Assembly: GCF_028550595.1 (NCBI RefSeq)
Contig: NZ_JAQQGN010000003.1
Location: 124,001 to 188,000 of the forward strand
Length of the DNA stretch: 64,000 nt
Source: Luteimonas sp. BLCC-B24
GTDB taxonomy: Bacteria; Pseudomonadota; Gammaproteobacteria; Xanthomonadales; Xanthomonadaceae
Reading direction: 5' to 3'
Shown piece by piece: positions 48,560-56,564 of the stretch; position 1 is the stretch's first letter; the number at the start of each line of letters is the position of its first letter. Below the pieces are notes generated by a model. That model saw only the letters and a list, made by a program, of their open reading frames with translations, made no database searches and had not been told where the DNA came from. Position numbers and translations under genes: made by a program.

Positions 48560-49258
48560 TCACCCCCCGTACAAGGCCTCCGCACGCTGGAACAGGATCC
48601 AGCTCGTCGCGATGAACTTGTCGCCGTTCAACGGCATGTTGCCGCGATGCGTATGTGTGAACGCCGTCGGCGCAATCAGCAGGTCGCCGGTGCGGGGTGC
48701 GATCCTGCGGTGCTGGAACAGGAATTCGGTCTCGCCGGCGTCGAAGCCGTCGTTGAGATAGATAGTCCACAGCAGATGGCGGTGCAGGGTTTCGGCGCTG
48801 CCGTCGCGCGGAAACAGCTCGCAGTGCCAGTACGGGTACCCGCCCTCGCCGCCCGTGTACCACTGCAGGTTGATCGCGCCCGGGCGCAGGCAGGTCTGCA
48901 GCAGGCTGCCGAGGTGAGCGTCGTCCATGCCGGCGAAATCCTCGGCCACCAGCCGGCGCAGCTGCCCGTCGGCGCCGGGCTGCTGCAGCATCAGCGGCGC
49001 GATCAGCACCTGCGGGTACTTGCGCAGATAGGCCATCAGGCCGCCGTAGACGGCGACGTTGAGTTGCTGCACGACGTCGGCCCAGTCGGCGCGGTCGTTG
49101 ATCGACAGGTCGCGGCTGCGCTTGAGTTCGGGATAGATGCCGCCGCCCACCTGGCCCGGCTGCAGGTCCCGGCTTTCGCGCAGGCGCGCGACGATCGCCG
49201 CGCAGGCCTCGGGCGACAGCGCGCCGGGCGTGACCTCGATGAAATCGGCGGCGCTCAT
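48560..49258 (-). CDS. 2OG-Fe(II) oxygenase family protein
   Basis: This 232-residue protein looks like a prolyl-4-hydroxylase-type double-stranded beta-helix enzyme. The region [18 protein letters not shown] could supply the first metal His (WHCE, an HxE rather than HxD form), and [18 protein letters not shown] the distal His and the 2-oxoglutarate-binding basic residue. The substrate is unknown. It starts within the stop of fbp (ATGA, 49255-49258) and is translationally coupled to it. Confidence 0.72.
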   Translation of the reverse strand: MSAADFIEVTPGALSPEACAAIVARLRESRDLQPGQVGGGIYPELKRSRDLSINDRADWADVVQQLNVAVYGGLMAYLRKYPQVLIAPLMLQQPGADGQLRRLVAEDFAGMDDAHLGSLLQTCLRPGAINLQWYTGGEGGYPYWHCELFPRDGSAETLHRHLLWTIYLNDGFDAGETEFLFQHRRIAPRTGDLLIAPTAFTHTHRGNMPLNGDKFIATSWILFQRAEALYGG

Positions 49259-50280
49259 GCGGCCGCGCCGTCGTGCTGCAGGTGGTAGCGCGTCGCCGCG
49301 TCCACTTCGTCCTTCGAACCGAGGAACACCGGCACGCGCTGGTGCAGCGAGGTCGGCTGCAGGTCGAGGATGCGTTCGCGTCCGGTGGTCGCCGCGCCGC
49401 CGGCCTGCTCGACCAGCATCGCCATTGGATTGGCTTCGTACATCAGCCGCAGCTTGCCCGGCTTGCCGGGGTCCTTGGCGTCCCACGGGTAGATGAAGAT
49501 GCCGCCGCGGGTGAGGATGCGATGCACGTCGCCGACCATCGCGGCCACCCAGCGCATGTTGAAATCCTTGCCGCGCGGGCCGGACGTGCCGGCCAGCAGA
49601 TCGGCCACATAAGCCTGCATCGGCGGCTCCCAGTGGCGCTGGTTGGACATGTTCACCGCGAACTCGCGGGTCTGCTGCGGAATCCGCAGGTCCGCTTTCG
49701 TCAGTACGAACGAGCCCTGCTCGCGGTCCAGCGTGAACGCGTGCGTGCCGTGGCCGATGGTCAGCACCAGCATCGTACTCGGCCCGTAGAGGCAGTAGCC
49801 CGCCGCGACCTGGGTGTGACCGGGCTGCAGGAAGTCGGCATCGCCGGCCGCGGTGACCCCTTCGGGGCAGCGCAGCACCGAGAAGATGGTGCCCACGCTG
49901 GCGTTGATGTCGATGTTCGAGCTGCCGTCGAGCGGATCGAACACCAGCAGGTAGTTGCCGCGCGGAAAGCCGTCGGGAATCGGCTGCGAATGCTCCATTT
50001 CCTCCGACGCACACGCCGCCAGATGGCCGCCCCAGGCATTGGCCTCGAGCAGGATGTCGTTGCTGATCACGTCGAGCTTCTTCTGCGCCTCGCCCTGCAC
50101 GTTGATGCTGTCGCCGTGGCCGGCCTCGCCGAGCACGCCGCCGAGCGCGCCCTTGCCCACGGCGACCGAGATCCGCTTGCAGGCGCGCGCGACCACTTCC
50201 AGCAGCAGCTGCAGGTCGGGCGTGAGCTGGCCCTGGCGCTGGGCTTCGATCAGGTGGCGGGTGAGGGAAATGCTGGCCAT
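49255..50280 (-). CDS. fbp: class I fructose-1,6-bisphosphatase
   Basis: This 341-residue cytosolic enzyme removes the 1-phosphate of fructose 1,6-bisphosphate in gluconeogenesis. The signature [13 protein letters not shown], the upstream SEEMEH metal site and [14 protein letters not shown] are all present. The ATG at 50280 gives [15 protein letters not shown]. It is divergent from the aminotransferase gene and overlaps the oxygenase gene by 4 bp. Confidence 0.94.
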   Translation of the reverse strand: MASISLTRHLIEAQRQGQLTPDLQLLLEVVARACKRISVAVGKGALGGVLGEAGHGDSINVQGEAQKKLDVISNDILLEANAWGGHLAACASEEMEHSQPIPDGFPRGNYLLVFDPLDGSSNIDINASVGTIFSVLRCPEGVTAAGDADFLQPGHTQVAAGYCLYGPSTMLVLTIGHGTHAFTLDREQGSFVLTKADLRIPQQTREFAVNMSNQRHWEPPMQAYVADLLAGTSGPRGKDFNMRWVAAMVGDVHRILTRGGIFIYPWDAKDPGKPGKLRLMYEANPMAMLVEQAGGAATTGRERILDLQPTSLHQRVPVFLGSKDEVDAATRYHLQHDGAAA

Positions 50281-50419
50281 GGCGACATCCGGTGCGACGG
50301 GAGCCGCCATTGTCGCCGCATCGCGCGGGCGGTGTCCGCGGCCCAGGTTGTATTCTGGGCGGGTTTCGCACGCCGTTCCGGCTGCGGAATCCGCCCCCTC
50401 CGTCGTACAGGCCGTTTCC

Positions 50420-51625
50420 GTGTCCACATTCTTCGCAGACGTCGAACTCGTCCCCGGTGATCCCATCCTCGGCCTCAGCGAGGCCTACAACGCCGACCCG
50501 CGCGCCACCAAGGTCAACCTGGGCGTGGGCATCTACTACGACGAGAGCGGCCGCATTCCCGTGCTCGACGCCGTGCGCGAGGTCGAACAGCGCCTGGCGG
50601 CCGAAGCGAAGCCGCGCGGCTATCTGCCGATCGACGGCATGCCCGATTACACCCGCGCCACCCGCGCGCTGCTGTTCGGCGCGGAGTCCCCGCTGGTGGC
50701 CGAGGGCCGCGTCGCCACCACCCAGACCATCGGCGGCAGTGGCGCGCTGCGCACCGGCGCGGACCTGCTGAAGAAGGTGCTGCCGCACGCGACCATCGCG
50801 ATCAGCAACCCGAGCTGGGAAAACCATCGCGCGGTCTTCGGCGCGGTCGGCTTCGAGGTCGTCGATTACACCTATTTCGACGCCGCCACCCACGGTGTCG
50901 ACTTCGCCGGCATGCTCGCCGATCTGCGCAGGCTCGAGGCCGGCACCGTCGTGCTGCTGCACGCCTGCTGCCACAACCCCACCGGCGCCGATCTCACCGT
51001 CGAGCAATGGCGCCAGGTCATCGAGGTGCTGCGCGAGCGCGATCTGTTCCCGTTCATCGACATGGCCTACCAGGGCTTCGACCGCAGCATCGACGAGGAT
51101 GCGGCAGCGGTGCGCCTGCTGGCCGAATCCGGCATCGCCACCTTCGTCGTCGCCAGTTCGTATTCCAAATCCTTCTCGCTCTACGGCGAGCGCGTGGGCG
51201 CGCTCTCCGTGGTCTCGGCCACGGCGGACGAGAGCACGCGCGTGCAGTCGCAGATCAAGCGGATCATCCGCGCGAACTACTCCAGCCCGTCGACCCACGG
51301 CGCCGCGCTGGTGGCCGGCGTGCTCGGCAGCGCCGAGCTGCGCGCGCGCTGGGAGACCGAACTGGGCCAGATGCGCGAGCGCATCCACGCCCTGCGCGCG
51401 GGTCTGGTCGAGAAGCTCGCCGCCAAGGGCGCGCCGGAGTTCGCGTTCATCCAGGACCAGGCCGGCATGTTCTCGTACTCGGGCCTGAGCCGGGCACAGG
51501 TGGAGCGTCTGCGCGAGGAGTTCGGCATCTACGCCGTCGGCACCGGGCGCATCTGCGTGGCCGCGCTGAGCCTGAAGACCCTGGACTACGTGGCCGACGC
51601 GGTCGCGACGGTCAGCCGCGGCTGA
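50420..51625 (+). CDS. tyrB: aromatic amino acid/aspartate aminotransferase (class I)
   Basis: This 401-residue PLP enzyme belongs to the AspC/TyrB group. The Lys that binds PLP lies in [27 protein letters not shown] and the C-terminal [10 protein letters not shown] arginine region are conserved. It interconverts aromatic or acidic amino acids and their 2-oxo acids with glutamate. AspC and TyrB cannot be separated with certainty from sequence. The start is GTG at 50420 (V-S-T-F-F-A-D-V-E). Confidence 0.85.
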   Translation: MSTFFADVELVPGDPILGLSEAYNADPRATKVNLGVGIYYDESGRIPVLDAVREVEQRLAAEAKPRGYLPIDGMPDYTRATRALLFGAESPLVAEGRVATTQTIGGSGALRTGADLLKKVLPHATIAISNPSWENHRAVFGAVGFEVVDYTYFDAATHGVDFAGMLADLRRLEAGTVVLLHACCHNPTGADLTVEQWRQVIEVLRERDLFPFIDMAYQGFDRSIDEDAAAVRLLAESGIATFVVASSYSKSFSLYGERVGALSVVSATADESTRVQSQIKRIIRANYSSPSTHGAALVAGVLGSAELRARWETELGQMRERIHALRAGLVEKLAAKGAPEFAFIQDQAGMFSYSGLSRAQVERLREEFGIYAVGTGRICVAALSLKTLDYVADAVATVSRG

Positions 51626-51638
51626 TCACGCTCGCCGT

Positions 51639-51658
51639 CCTCCCCGCGTGCGGGGAGG
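51639..51658. terminator. shared hairpin between convergent genes
   Basis: CCTCCCCG and CGGGGAGG form a perfect 8-bp stem around CGTG, between the aminotransferase stop and the convergent small membrane-protein gene. TGGTTGT follows on the right. Confidence 0.6.
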
Positions 51659-51707
51659 TGGTTGTCACCGGTCACGAACGACTGCCGCACCCGCGCGGCG
51701 CCTTCCG

Positions 51708-51959
51708 TCACGTCGGGCGCCGCACGCGTGCCCGCCGGAACGCGCGCAGCTCGCGCGTCAGCAGTGCGAGCAGGACACCCGGTGCGACGAACTGCACCGC
51801 GATCTGCACGCTGCGCCGCACGGTGAGGCGGATCGCCTCGCGCACGTCGTCGCGCGCGATCCACGGGTCGAAGTCGCGCCAGCCGACCCACACGCACAGC
51901 ACCAGGGCGACGCACAGCGCGAGGACACGCCAGCTGCGCGCACGGTCCGACGGGTTCAT
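51708..51959 (-). CDS. small hypothetical membrane protein coupled to the carotenoid oxygenase
   Basis: This 83-residue protein has two hydrophobic segments (about residues 10-25 and 52-68) and a basic C-terminus. Its ATG overlaps the stop of the carotenoid-oxygenase gene (ATGA, 51956-51959), which supports translation. No domain is recognised. Codon use is like its neighbours. Confidence 0.6.
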   Translation of the reverse strand: MNPSDRARSWRVLALCVALVLCVWVGWRDFDPWIARDDVREAIRLTVRRSVQIAVQFVAPGVLLALLTRELRAFRRARVRRPT

Positions 51960-53473
51960 GCCGCGGCCTGGGCGAAATGCCCGTGGAAGCCCAGCGGAAA
52001 CGCGTACGGCAGCCACGCGGTCGCGAGCGGACCGTCGCCGATGCGCTGCGCATCCAGCACCGCGATGCCGCTGCGGTCGCGGGTGGGGTCGAGCAGGGTG
52101 CCCACCAGCCAGCCGTCGTCGGGCCGCGTGCTGCCCGGGCGCGGCACGAAGACGTGCTCCTCGACGAGGATGTCGCGCCCGTACCGGTGCACCGCACGGA
52201 GGTCCGCCGCCGCATCGATCATCTGCACCGCATTGAAATAGGGCGCGCTCGCCTCGCCGACGGTCGCGGGCATGTACAGGCGCGCGCCGCGGTCGCCGGC
52301 CGTGCGGGCGTCGAAGAGCGGAAGCTCCATGCCCGGCACGCCGAGCATGTGCCACCGCGCGCGGCCCGCGCGCAGATCCAGCCGCAGTTCAGCCAGCTGC
52401 GCCGGCGAGGCGGCGCCGGCATGGCCGAACATCGCGGCGCGATGCGGCGAGCGCGCATGCTCCACGTCGTCGTGGTGCGCGGCCCGCACGATGAGTTCGC
52501 TGCCGCGTTCGAAGGCGTCGCCGAAGTGGTAGATCGCCGCGAAGTCGACCTCGAACCGGCGCATCACCCGGTCGGGCGCGGTCTTGTCGATCACCAGCGC
52601 CGTGCACGGGCGCTGCGGGGCGAACGCCATGCTCTCGAAGAACGAGCCGCCGGCCGTACGATCGAACGGCGTCATCAGGAACACCAGATACCGGTCGGTC
52701 TGCGCGAAGGCATGCAGATAGCCGGGTGCATCGAGGGTGTGCACATGCGCGTCGATCAGGCGCGCATCCGCGCCGATGTGCCACAGCAGCAGGCCGCCGC
52801 CGCCCATCAGCGACAGCGCACCGAAATTCCACCAGCTGCCGTCGCGGTCCCGCAGCGGATGCGCCGAGAACGGCAGCGCCTGGAGATCGGGCCGCCATGT
52901 CGTCGGCCCCAGCGTGGCCAGTTCGTCGGGATCGAGTTCGAATGCCGAGCCGCCCTCGTACAGCGCGAACAGGCGCCCCCCGATCGTCACCACCGAGGTG
53001 TTGGCGGTATTGGCGTCGTCGTTGTTGCGGATGGCCACCGGCTCGGCGATCGTGGTGCCGGCGGCCGGCGTGTTGAAGCGGCCGGCGCGCTGTTCGCGCT
53101 GGAACTTGGGCGTCTGCACCATGCGCCCGCGATGGGTGACCGCACCGTTGCCGAACTGCCAGCCGTGGACCATGCCGTCACCGTCGAACCAGTGTTCGTA
53201 GCGGAAGCCGTCGCGCTCGAACCAGGCCGGGCCGTTGCGATACAGCGTGCCGGCGAAGTCGGCCGGCAGCCGCCCTTCGAGCTGCACGGTGGTGGGACCG
53301 AAGGCCTCGGCGGCGACCTGGCGCCAGCCCGCGAGATAGGGACGCTCGCGCAGGCCGGCGGCGAATTCGGCCGGGTCTCCGGCCAGGGCCTCGCCGCCGC
53401 GCAGCAGCGCGGGGCCCAGCGCGGCGACGGTGGCGCCGGAGAGCAGAGTGCGAAGGAAGCGGCGACGGTCCAT
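51956..53473 (-). CDS. carotenoid oxygenase (RPE65 family), Tat-exported
   Basis: This 505-residue protein begins MDRRRFLRTLLSGATVAALGP, a twin-arginine signal with RRRFLRT. The body is the seven-bladed carotenoid cleavage oxygenase fold with conserved GTLYRNGPAWF, HWFDGDGMVHGW and DAPGYLHAFAQTDRYLVFLMTPF, and a C-terminal GFHGHF. His residues in these segments are the expected iron ligands. It would cleave carotenoids or related aromatic alkenes in the periplasm. The DUF2141 gene is 25 bp upstream and a small membrane-protein gene overlaps its stop. Confidence 0.85.
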   Translation of the reverse strand: MDRRRFLRTLLSGATVAALGPALLRGGEALAGDPAEFAAGLRERPYLAGWRQVAAEAFGPTTVQLEGRLPADFAGTLYRNGPAWFERDGFRYEHWFDGDGMVHGWQFGNGAVTHRGRMVQTPKFQREQRAGRFNTPAAGTTIAEPVAIRNNDDANTANTSVVTIGGRLFALYEGGSAFELDPDELATLGPTTWRPDLQALPFSAHPLRDRDGSWWNFGALSLMGGGGLLLWHIGADARLIDAHVHTLDAPGYLHAFAQTDRYLVFLMTPFDRTAGGSFFESMAFAPQRPCTALVIDKTAPDRVMRRFEVDFAAIYHFGDAFERGSELIVRAAHHDDVEHARSPHRAAMFGHAGAASPAQLAELRLDLRAGRARWHMLGVPGMELPLFDARTAGDRGARLYMPATVGEASAPYFNAVQMIDAAADLRAVHRYGRDILVEEHVFVPRPGSTRPDDGWLVGTLLDPTRDRSGIAVLDAQRIGDGPLATAWLPYAFPLGFHGHFAQAAA

Positions 53474-53498
53474 GGCGGGCTCCTGGGGCGAGGGCGGA

Positions 53499-53930
53499 TC
53501 AGCGGATCGCGATGTCGAGCGCCAGCGCGTCGGCGCCGATCTCGAATGCGGCTTCGTCGAAGGTCGGCTTGCGCATCACCCGCGGATTGTTGCTGAAGCC
53601 GTAACCCTCGACCGGCATGCCGATCACGTTCGTGTCCAGCGTGCCGTTGCCGTTCTCGTCGTGGATCACCATCAGCGCGTAGCGGCCCGCCGGCAGGTCG
53701 GCGAAGGTGACCGGGGTGACGGCGCCCGCCGGCGCGACCCGCTGCGCGGCGACCGGCCCGCTGCGGCCGGCGTAGCCGTCGGCGTCGACCAGCGCCACCT
53801 GGAACTGGCCGCTCTGGCTGCGCGCCTCGTGGATCGAGACCGTGACGTCGCCCGCATGCGCGGGCGCGGCGAGCGCGGCGGCGGCCAGCAGGGCGACGGG
53901 GATGAAGAAGGGGGCGGGGATGCGGCGCAT
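53499..53930 (-). CDS. exported DUF2141 domain protein
   Basis: This 143-residue protein has a signal peptide (cleavage after AHA, residue 26) and a single DUF2141 beta-sandwich (GQFQVALVDADGYAGR..., LPAGRYALMVIHDENGNGTLDTNVIGMPVEGYGFSNN). Function is unknown. The DENGNGTLD loop looks like a calcium-binding turn. It is first in the operon with the carotenoid oxygenase. Confidence 0.82.
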   Translation of the reverse strand: MRRIPAPFFIPVALLAAAALAAPAHAGDVTVSIHEARSQSGQFQVALVDADGYAGRSGPVAAQRVAPAGAVTPVTFADLPAGRYALMVIHDENGNGTLDTNVIGMPVEGYGFSNNPRVMRKPTFDEAAFEIGADALALDIAIR

Positions 53931-54075
53931 GGTGATGTCCTCGTTGGGTGTGGGGCCAGTGTCGGCGGCCGCCCCGCCGGTGCCAGCTGCCGGTGGTCAT
54001 CGATCCGCCGTGCCGGAAGTCACTTTCGCCGCGCCGCCCATTGCCGCCGCGCGGGGCGGGCGGCAGCATGCCGGC

Positions 54076-55179
54076 ATGGACCGCAGCCGCCTGCTCAACC
54101 CGCTCAACCTCGCCGCGCTGCTGACCCTCGGCGCGATCTCGCTGTCGATCCGCTACTTCGACGAGGGCAGCCGGCCGCTGGCGTGGTGCCTGCTCGGACT
54201 GTTCGCGGCCGGTTTCCTGTCGCTGTCACTGTGGCCGCCCCGGCTGCGCCTCGCCGAGCACGCGGTGCTCGCGGCGCTGCCGGTGATCGCGCTCGCCCTG
54301 ATCGCGCTCGACCCGCGCATCGGCACCGCGCCGGTGCTGCTGGTGATCTGGGCCGGTGCGGTCTTCGCCGACTGGCCCTCGCGCCGGGCGGTGCTCGCGG
54401 TGCTCGCGGTCAACGTCGCCTACTACCTCGTGCTCAAGCATGCCGGCGGGCTGCGTGCGCCGTTGATGTCGGTCCTGATCTTCATCGGCTTCCAGGCGTT
54501 CGCCGCGCTGTGCATGCATTACGCGCGCAGCGCCGAGCGTGCGCGTGATGCGCTCGCCCAGGTCAATGCCGATCTTCTGGCCACCCGTGCCCTGCTCGCC
54601 GACAGCGCCCGCGATGCCGAGCGCCTGCGCGTGGCGCGGGAACTGCACGACGTGGCCGGGCACAAGCTCACCGCGATGCGGCTCAACCTGCGCGCACTCG
54701 CCGACGAACCGGGCTTCGCCGGCAATGCGCAGCTGCGCATCGCCGAACAGCTCTCGGGCGAACTGCTGGGCGACATCCGCAACGTTGTCCAGGCCCTGCG
54801 CGACAGCGGCGGTCTCGACCTGGCGACCGCGTTGCGCGCGCTGGCGGCGCCGATGCCCCGCCCGCGCCTGCAGCTCGACATCGCCGACGATGTGCGCGTG
54901 ACCGACCCGGCGATCGCCGAGGCCGTGCTCCGCCTGGTCCAGGAAGCCCTGACGAACGCGGCGAGACACGCCGATGCCGACACGCTCGACGTCGCCCTGC
55001 ATCGCGACGGCGATGTGCTGCATGTGACCATCGAGGACGACGGACACGTGCGCGAAGGCTGGCGCGAGGGCAACGGGATCTGCGGCATGCGCGAGCGCCT
55101 GGCGGCGCTGCACGGCCGCTTGCGGCTGGCGCGCACCGCGCGCGGCGCGATGCGCATCGATGCGGAGCTGCCGGCATGA
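54076..55179 (+). CDS. NarL-type sensor histidine kinase (HisKA_3)
   Basis: This 367-residue protein has four or five N-terminal membrane spans (within residues 10-155) and no large sensor domain, then a dimerisation/phospho-acceptor helix (LRVARELHDVAGHKLTAMRLNLRAL, His191) and a short HATPase domain (LVQEALTNAARHADAD, GNGICGMRERLAALHGRL). The start overlaps no other gene. It overlaps the LuxR-type regulator gene by 4 bp. Confidence 0.88.
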   Translation: MDRSRLLNPLNLAALLTLGAISLSIRYFDEGSRPLAWCLLGLFAAGFLSLSLWPPRLRLAEHAVLAALPVIALALIALDPRIGTAPVLLVIWAGAVFADWPSRRAVLAVLAVNVAYYLVLKHAGGLRAPLMSVLIFIGFQAFAALCMHYARSAERARDALAQVNADLLATRALLADSARDAERLRVARELHDVAGHKLTAMRLNLRALADEPGFAGNAQLRIAEQLSGELLGDIRNVVQALRDSGGLDLATALRALAAPMPRPRLQLDIADDVRVTDPAIAEAVLRLVQEALTNAARHADADTLDVALHRDGDVLHVTIEDDGHVREGWREGNGICGMRERLAALHGRLRLARTARGAMRIDAELPA

Positions 55180-55805
55180 ACGTGCGCGTCGCGCTGGCCG
55201 ACGACCAGGCCCTGGTGCGCGCCGGCCTGCGCGCGCTGCTCGAACGCCACGGCATCGACATCGTGTTCGAGGCCGATTCGGGCACCTCGCTGCTGGAACG
55301 CCTGGCCGCGCAGCCGGTCGACGTCGTGCTCAGCGACATCCGCATGCCGGGCATGGACGGCATCGACGCCCTCGTCGCCCTGCGCGCGCGTGGCGACACG
55401 ACGCCGGTGCTGCTGCTGACGACCTTCGACGACAGCGACCTGCTGCTGCGCGCCACCGATGCCGGCGCGCAGGGATTCCTGCTCAAGGACGCCGCGCCGG
55501 ACGACCTGCGCGATGCGATCGCGCGGGTCGCGGCCGGCGACACCCTGTTGCAGCCGGTCAGCACCGAACCGGTGCGCGCGCGTTACCGCTTCCACGACGA
55601 TCATGCGCCGCGCGAGACCTTCACCGAACGCGAGGTCGCGATCCTGCGCCTGCTGGCCGGCGGCTATTCCAACAAGGAGATCGCCCGCAGCCTGTTTCTG
55701 GCCGAGGGCACGGTGAAGAACTACGTGTCGGCGATTCTGGAAAAGCTCGGCACCCGCGACCGCACGCGCGCGGTGTTGAAGGCGATCACCCTGCAGGTGA
55801 TCTGA
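55176..55805 (+). CDS. LuxR/NarL-type response regulator
   Basis: This 209-residue protein has an N-terminal receiver with Asp54 (VVLSDIRMPGMDG) and Lys (FLLKDAAP), and a C-terminal LuxR-type HTH (FTEREVAILRLLAGGYSNKEIARSLFLAEGTVKNYVSAILEKLG). It is co-expressed with the kinase through a 4-bp overlap (55176-55179). Targets are unknown. The convergent or downstream genes give no strong hint. Confidence 0.9.
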   Translation: MNVRVALADDQALVRAGLRALLERHGIDIVFEADSGTSLLERLAAQPVDVVLSDIRMPGMDGIDALVALRARGDTTPVLLLTTFDDSDLLLRATDAGAQGFLLKDAAPDDLRDAIARVAAGDTLLQPVSTEPVRARYRFHDDHAPRETFTEREVAILRLLAGGYSNKEIARSLFLAEGTVKNYVSAILEKLGTRDRTRAVLKAITLQVI

Positions 55806-56108
55806 GGCCGCACGCGCGTCCATCCGCGGCGCGCCGTCATGTATGCGATGGCGTGAGGGGCGGCGACGGTCGATGGCGGGTTCATCCCGCGTGGCCGCCG
55901 TCGACGGGGCACCACGTCGCGCGGATGCGCCGACCGGAACGCGACGGCGCCAGCCGCCCGGCGTGCGCCGAGGCTTCACCGATCGACGGAGATGCGCGGG
56001 CCTCGCGATGACGCCCCTGCGACACCCCGTCCCAGGCCGTTCACGCCCGCGTTTGCGACAATGCACGACGCGATGCGCCGCATTGCCCCCGCTCTTCCCG
56101 GAGATGTC
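55806..56108. other. intergenic region before the azurin gene
   Basis: Nothing recognisable was seen in this 303-bp gap. The promoter for the azurin gene must lie here, but no convincing -35/-10 pair stands out. GGAG at 56099-56102 is the ribosome site of the azurin gene. Confidence 0.5.
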
Positions 56109-56564
56109 ATGTCGAACCGCGTCTGGCGCGGCGCGCTCGCGCTGCTGCTGTCGATTCCCGCCACCGGTGCATTCGCGCGCGTCTGTCCGCTGACCGTCGA
56201 CAGCGACGATTCCATGCGCTTCGCGCAGACCGAGCTGCGCGTGGCCGCCGACTGCACCCAGGTGCGGCTGACCCTGCGCCACAGCGGCCGCGTACCGGCC
56301 ACGGCCATGGGCCACAACTGGGTGCTCACGCGCACCGCCGACTACCGCCAGGTCGCGATCGCCGGCGGCCGTGCACGTCTGGCCGACAGCTATCTGCCGA
56401 AGGACGATGCGCGCGTCATCGCCCATACGAAGGTGATCGGCGGCGGCGAATCGACCACGATCACCTTTCCCGTGCGCGGCCTGCAGCGCGGCGGCGACTA
56501 CACCTACTTCTGCTCGTTTCCGGGCCACTGGAACGTGATGCGCGGCAAGCTGGTGATCGAATGA
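56109..56564 (+). CDS. azu: azurin-type blue copper protein
   Basis: This 151-residue protein has a signal peptide (cleavage after AFA, residue 23 or so). The type 1 copper ligands are all present: His69 in MGHNWVL, and Cys135, His140 and Met144 in CSFPGHWNVM. Cys26 and Cys49 match the azurin disulfide. Azurin carries electrons in the periplasm and can bind copper outside the cell. Its stop overlaps the start of a TonB-dependent receptor gene by 4 bp (ATGA, 56561-56564). Confidence 0.9.
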   Translation: MSNRVWRGALALLLSIPATGAFARVCPLTVDSDDSMRFAQTELRVAADCTQVRLTLRHSGRVPATAMGHNWVLTRTADYRQVAIAGGRARLADSYLPKDDARVIAHTKVIGGGESTTITFPVRGLQRGGDYTYFCSFPGHWNVMRGKLVIE

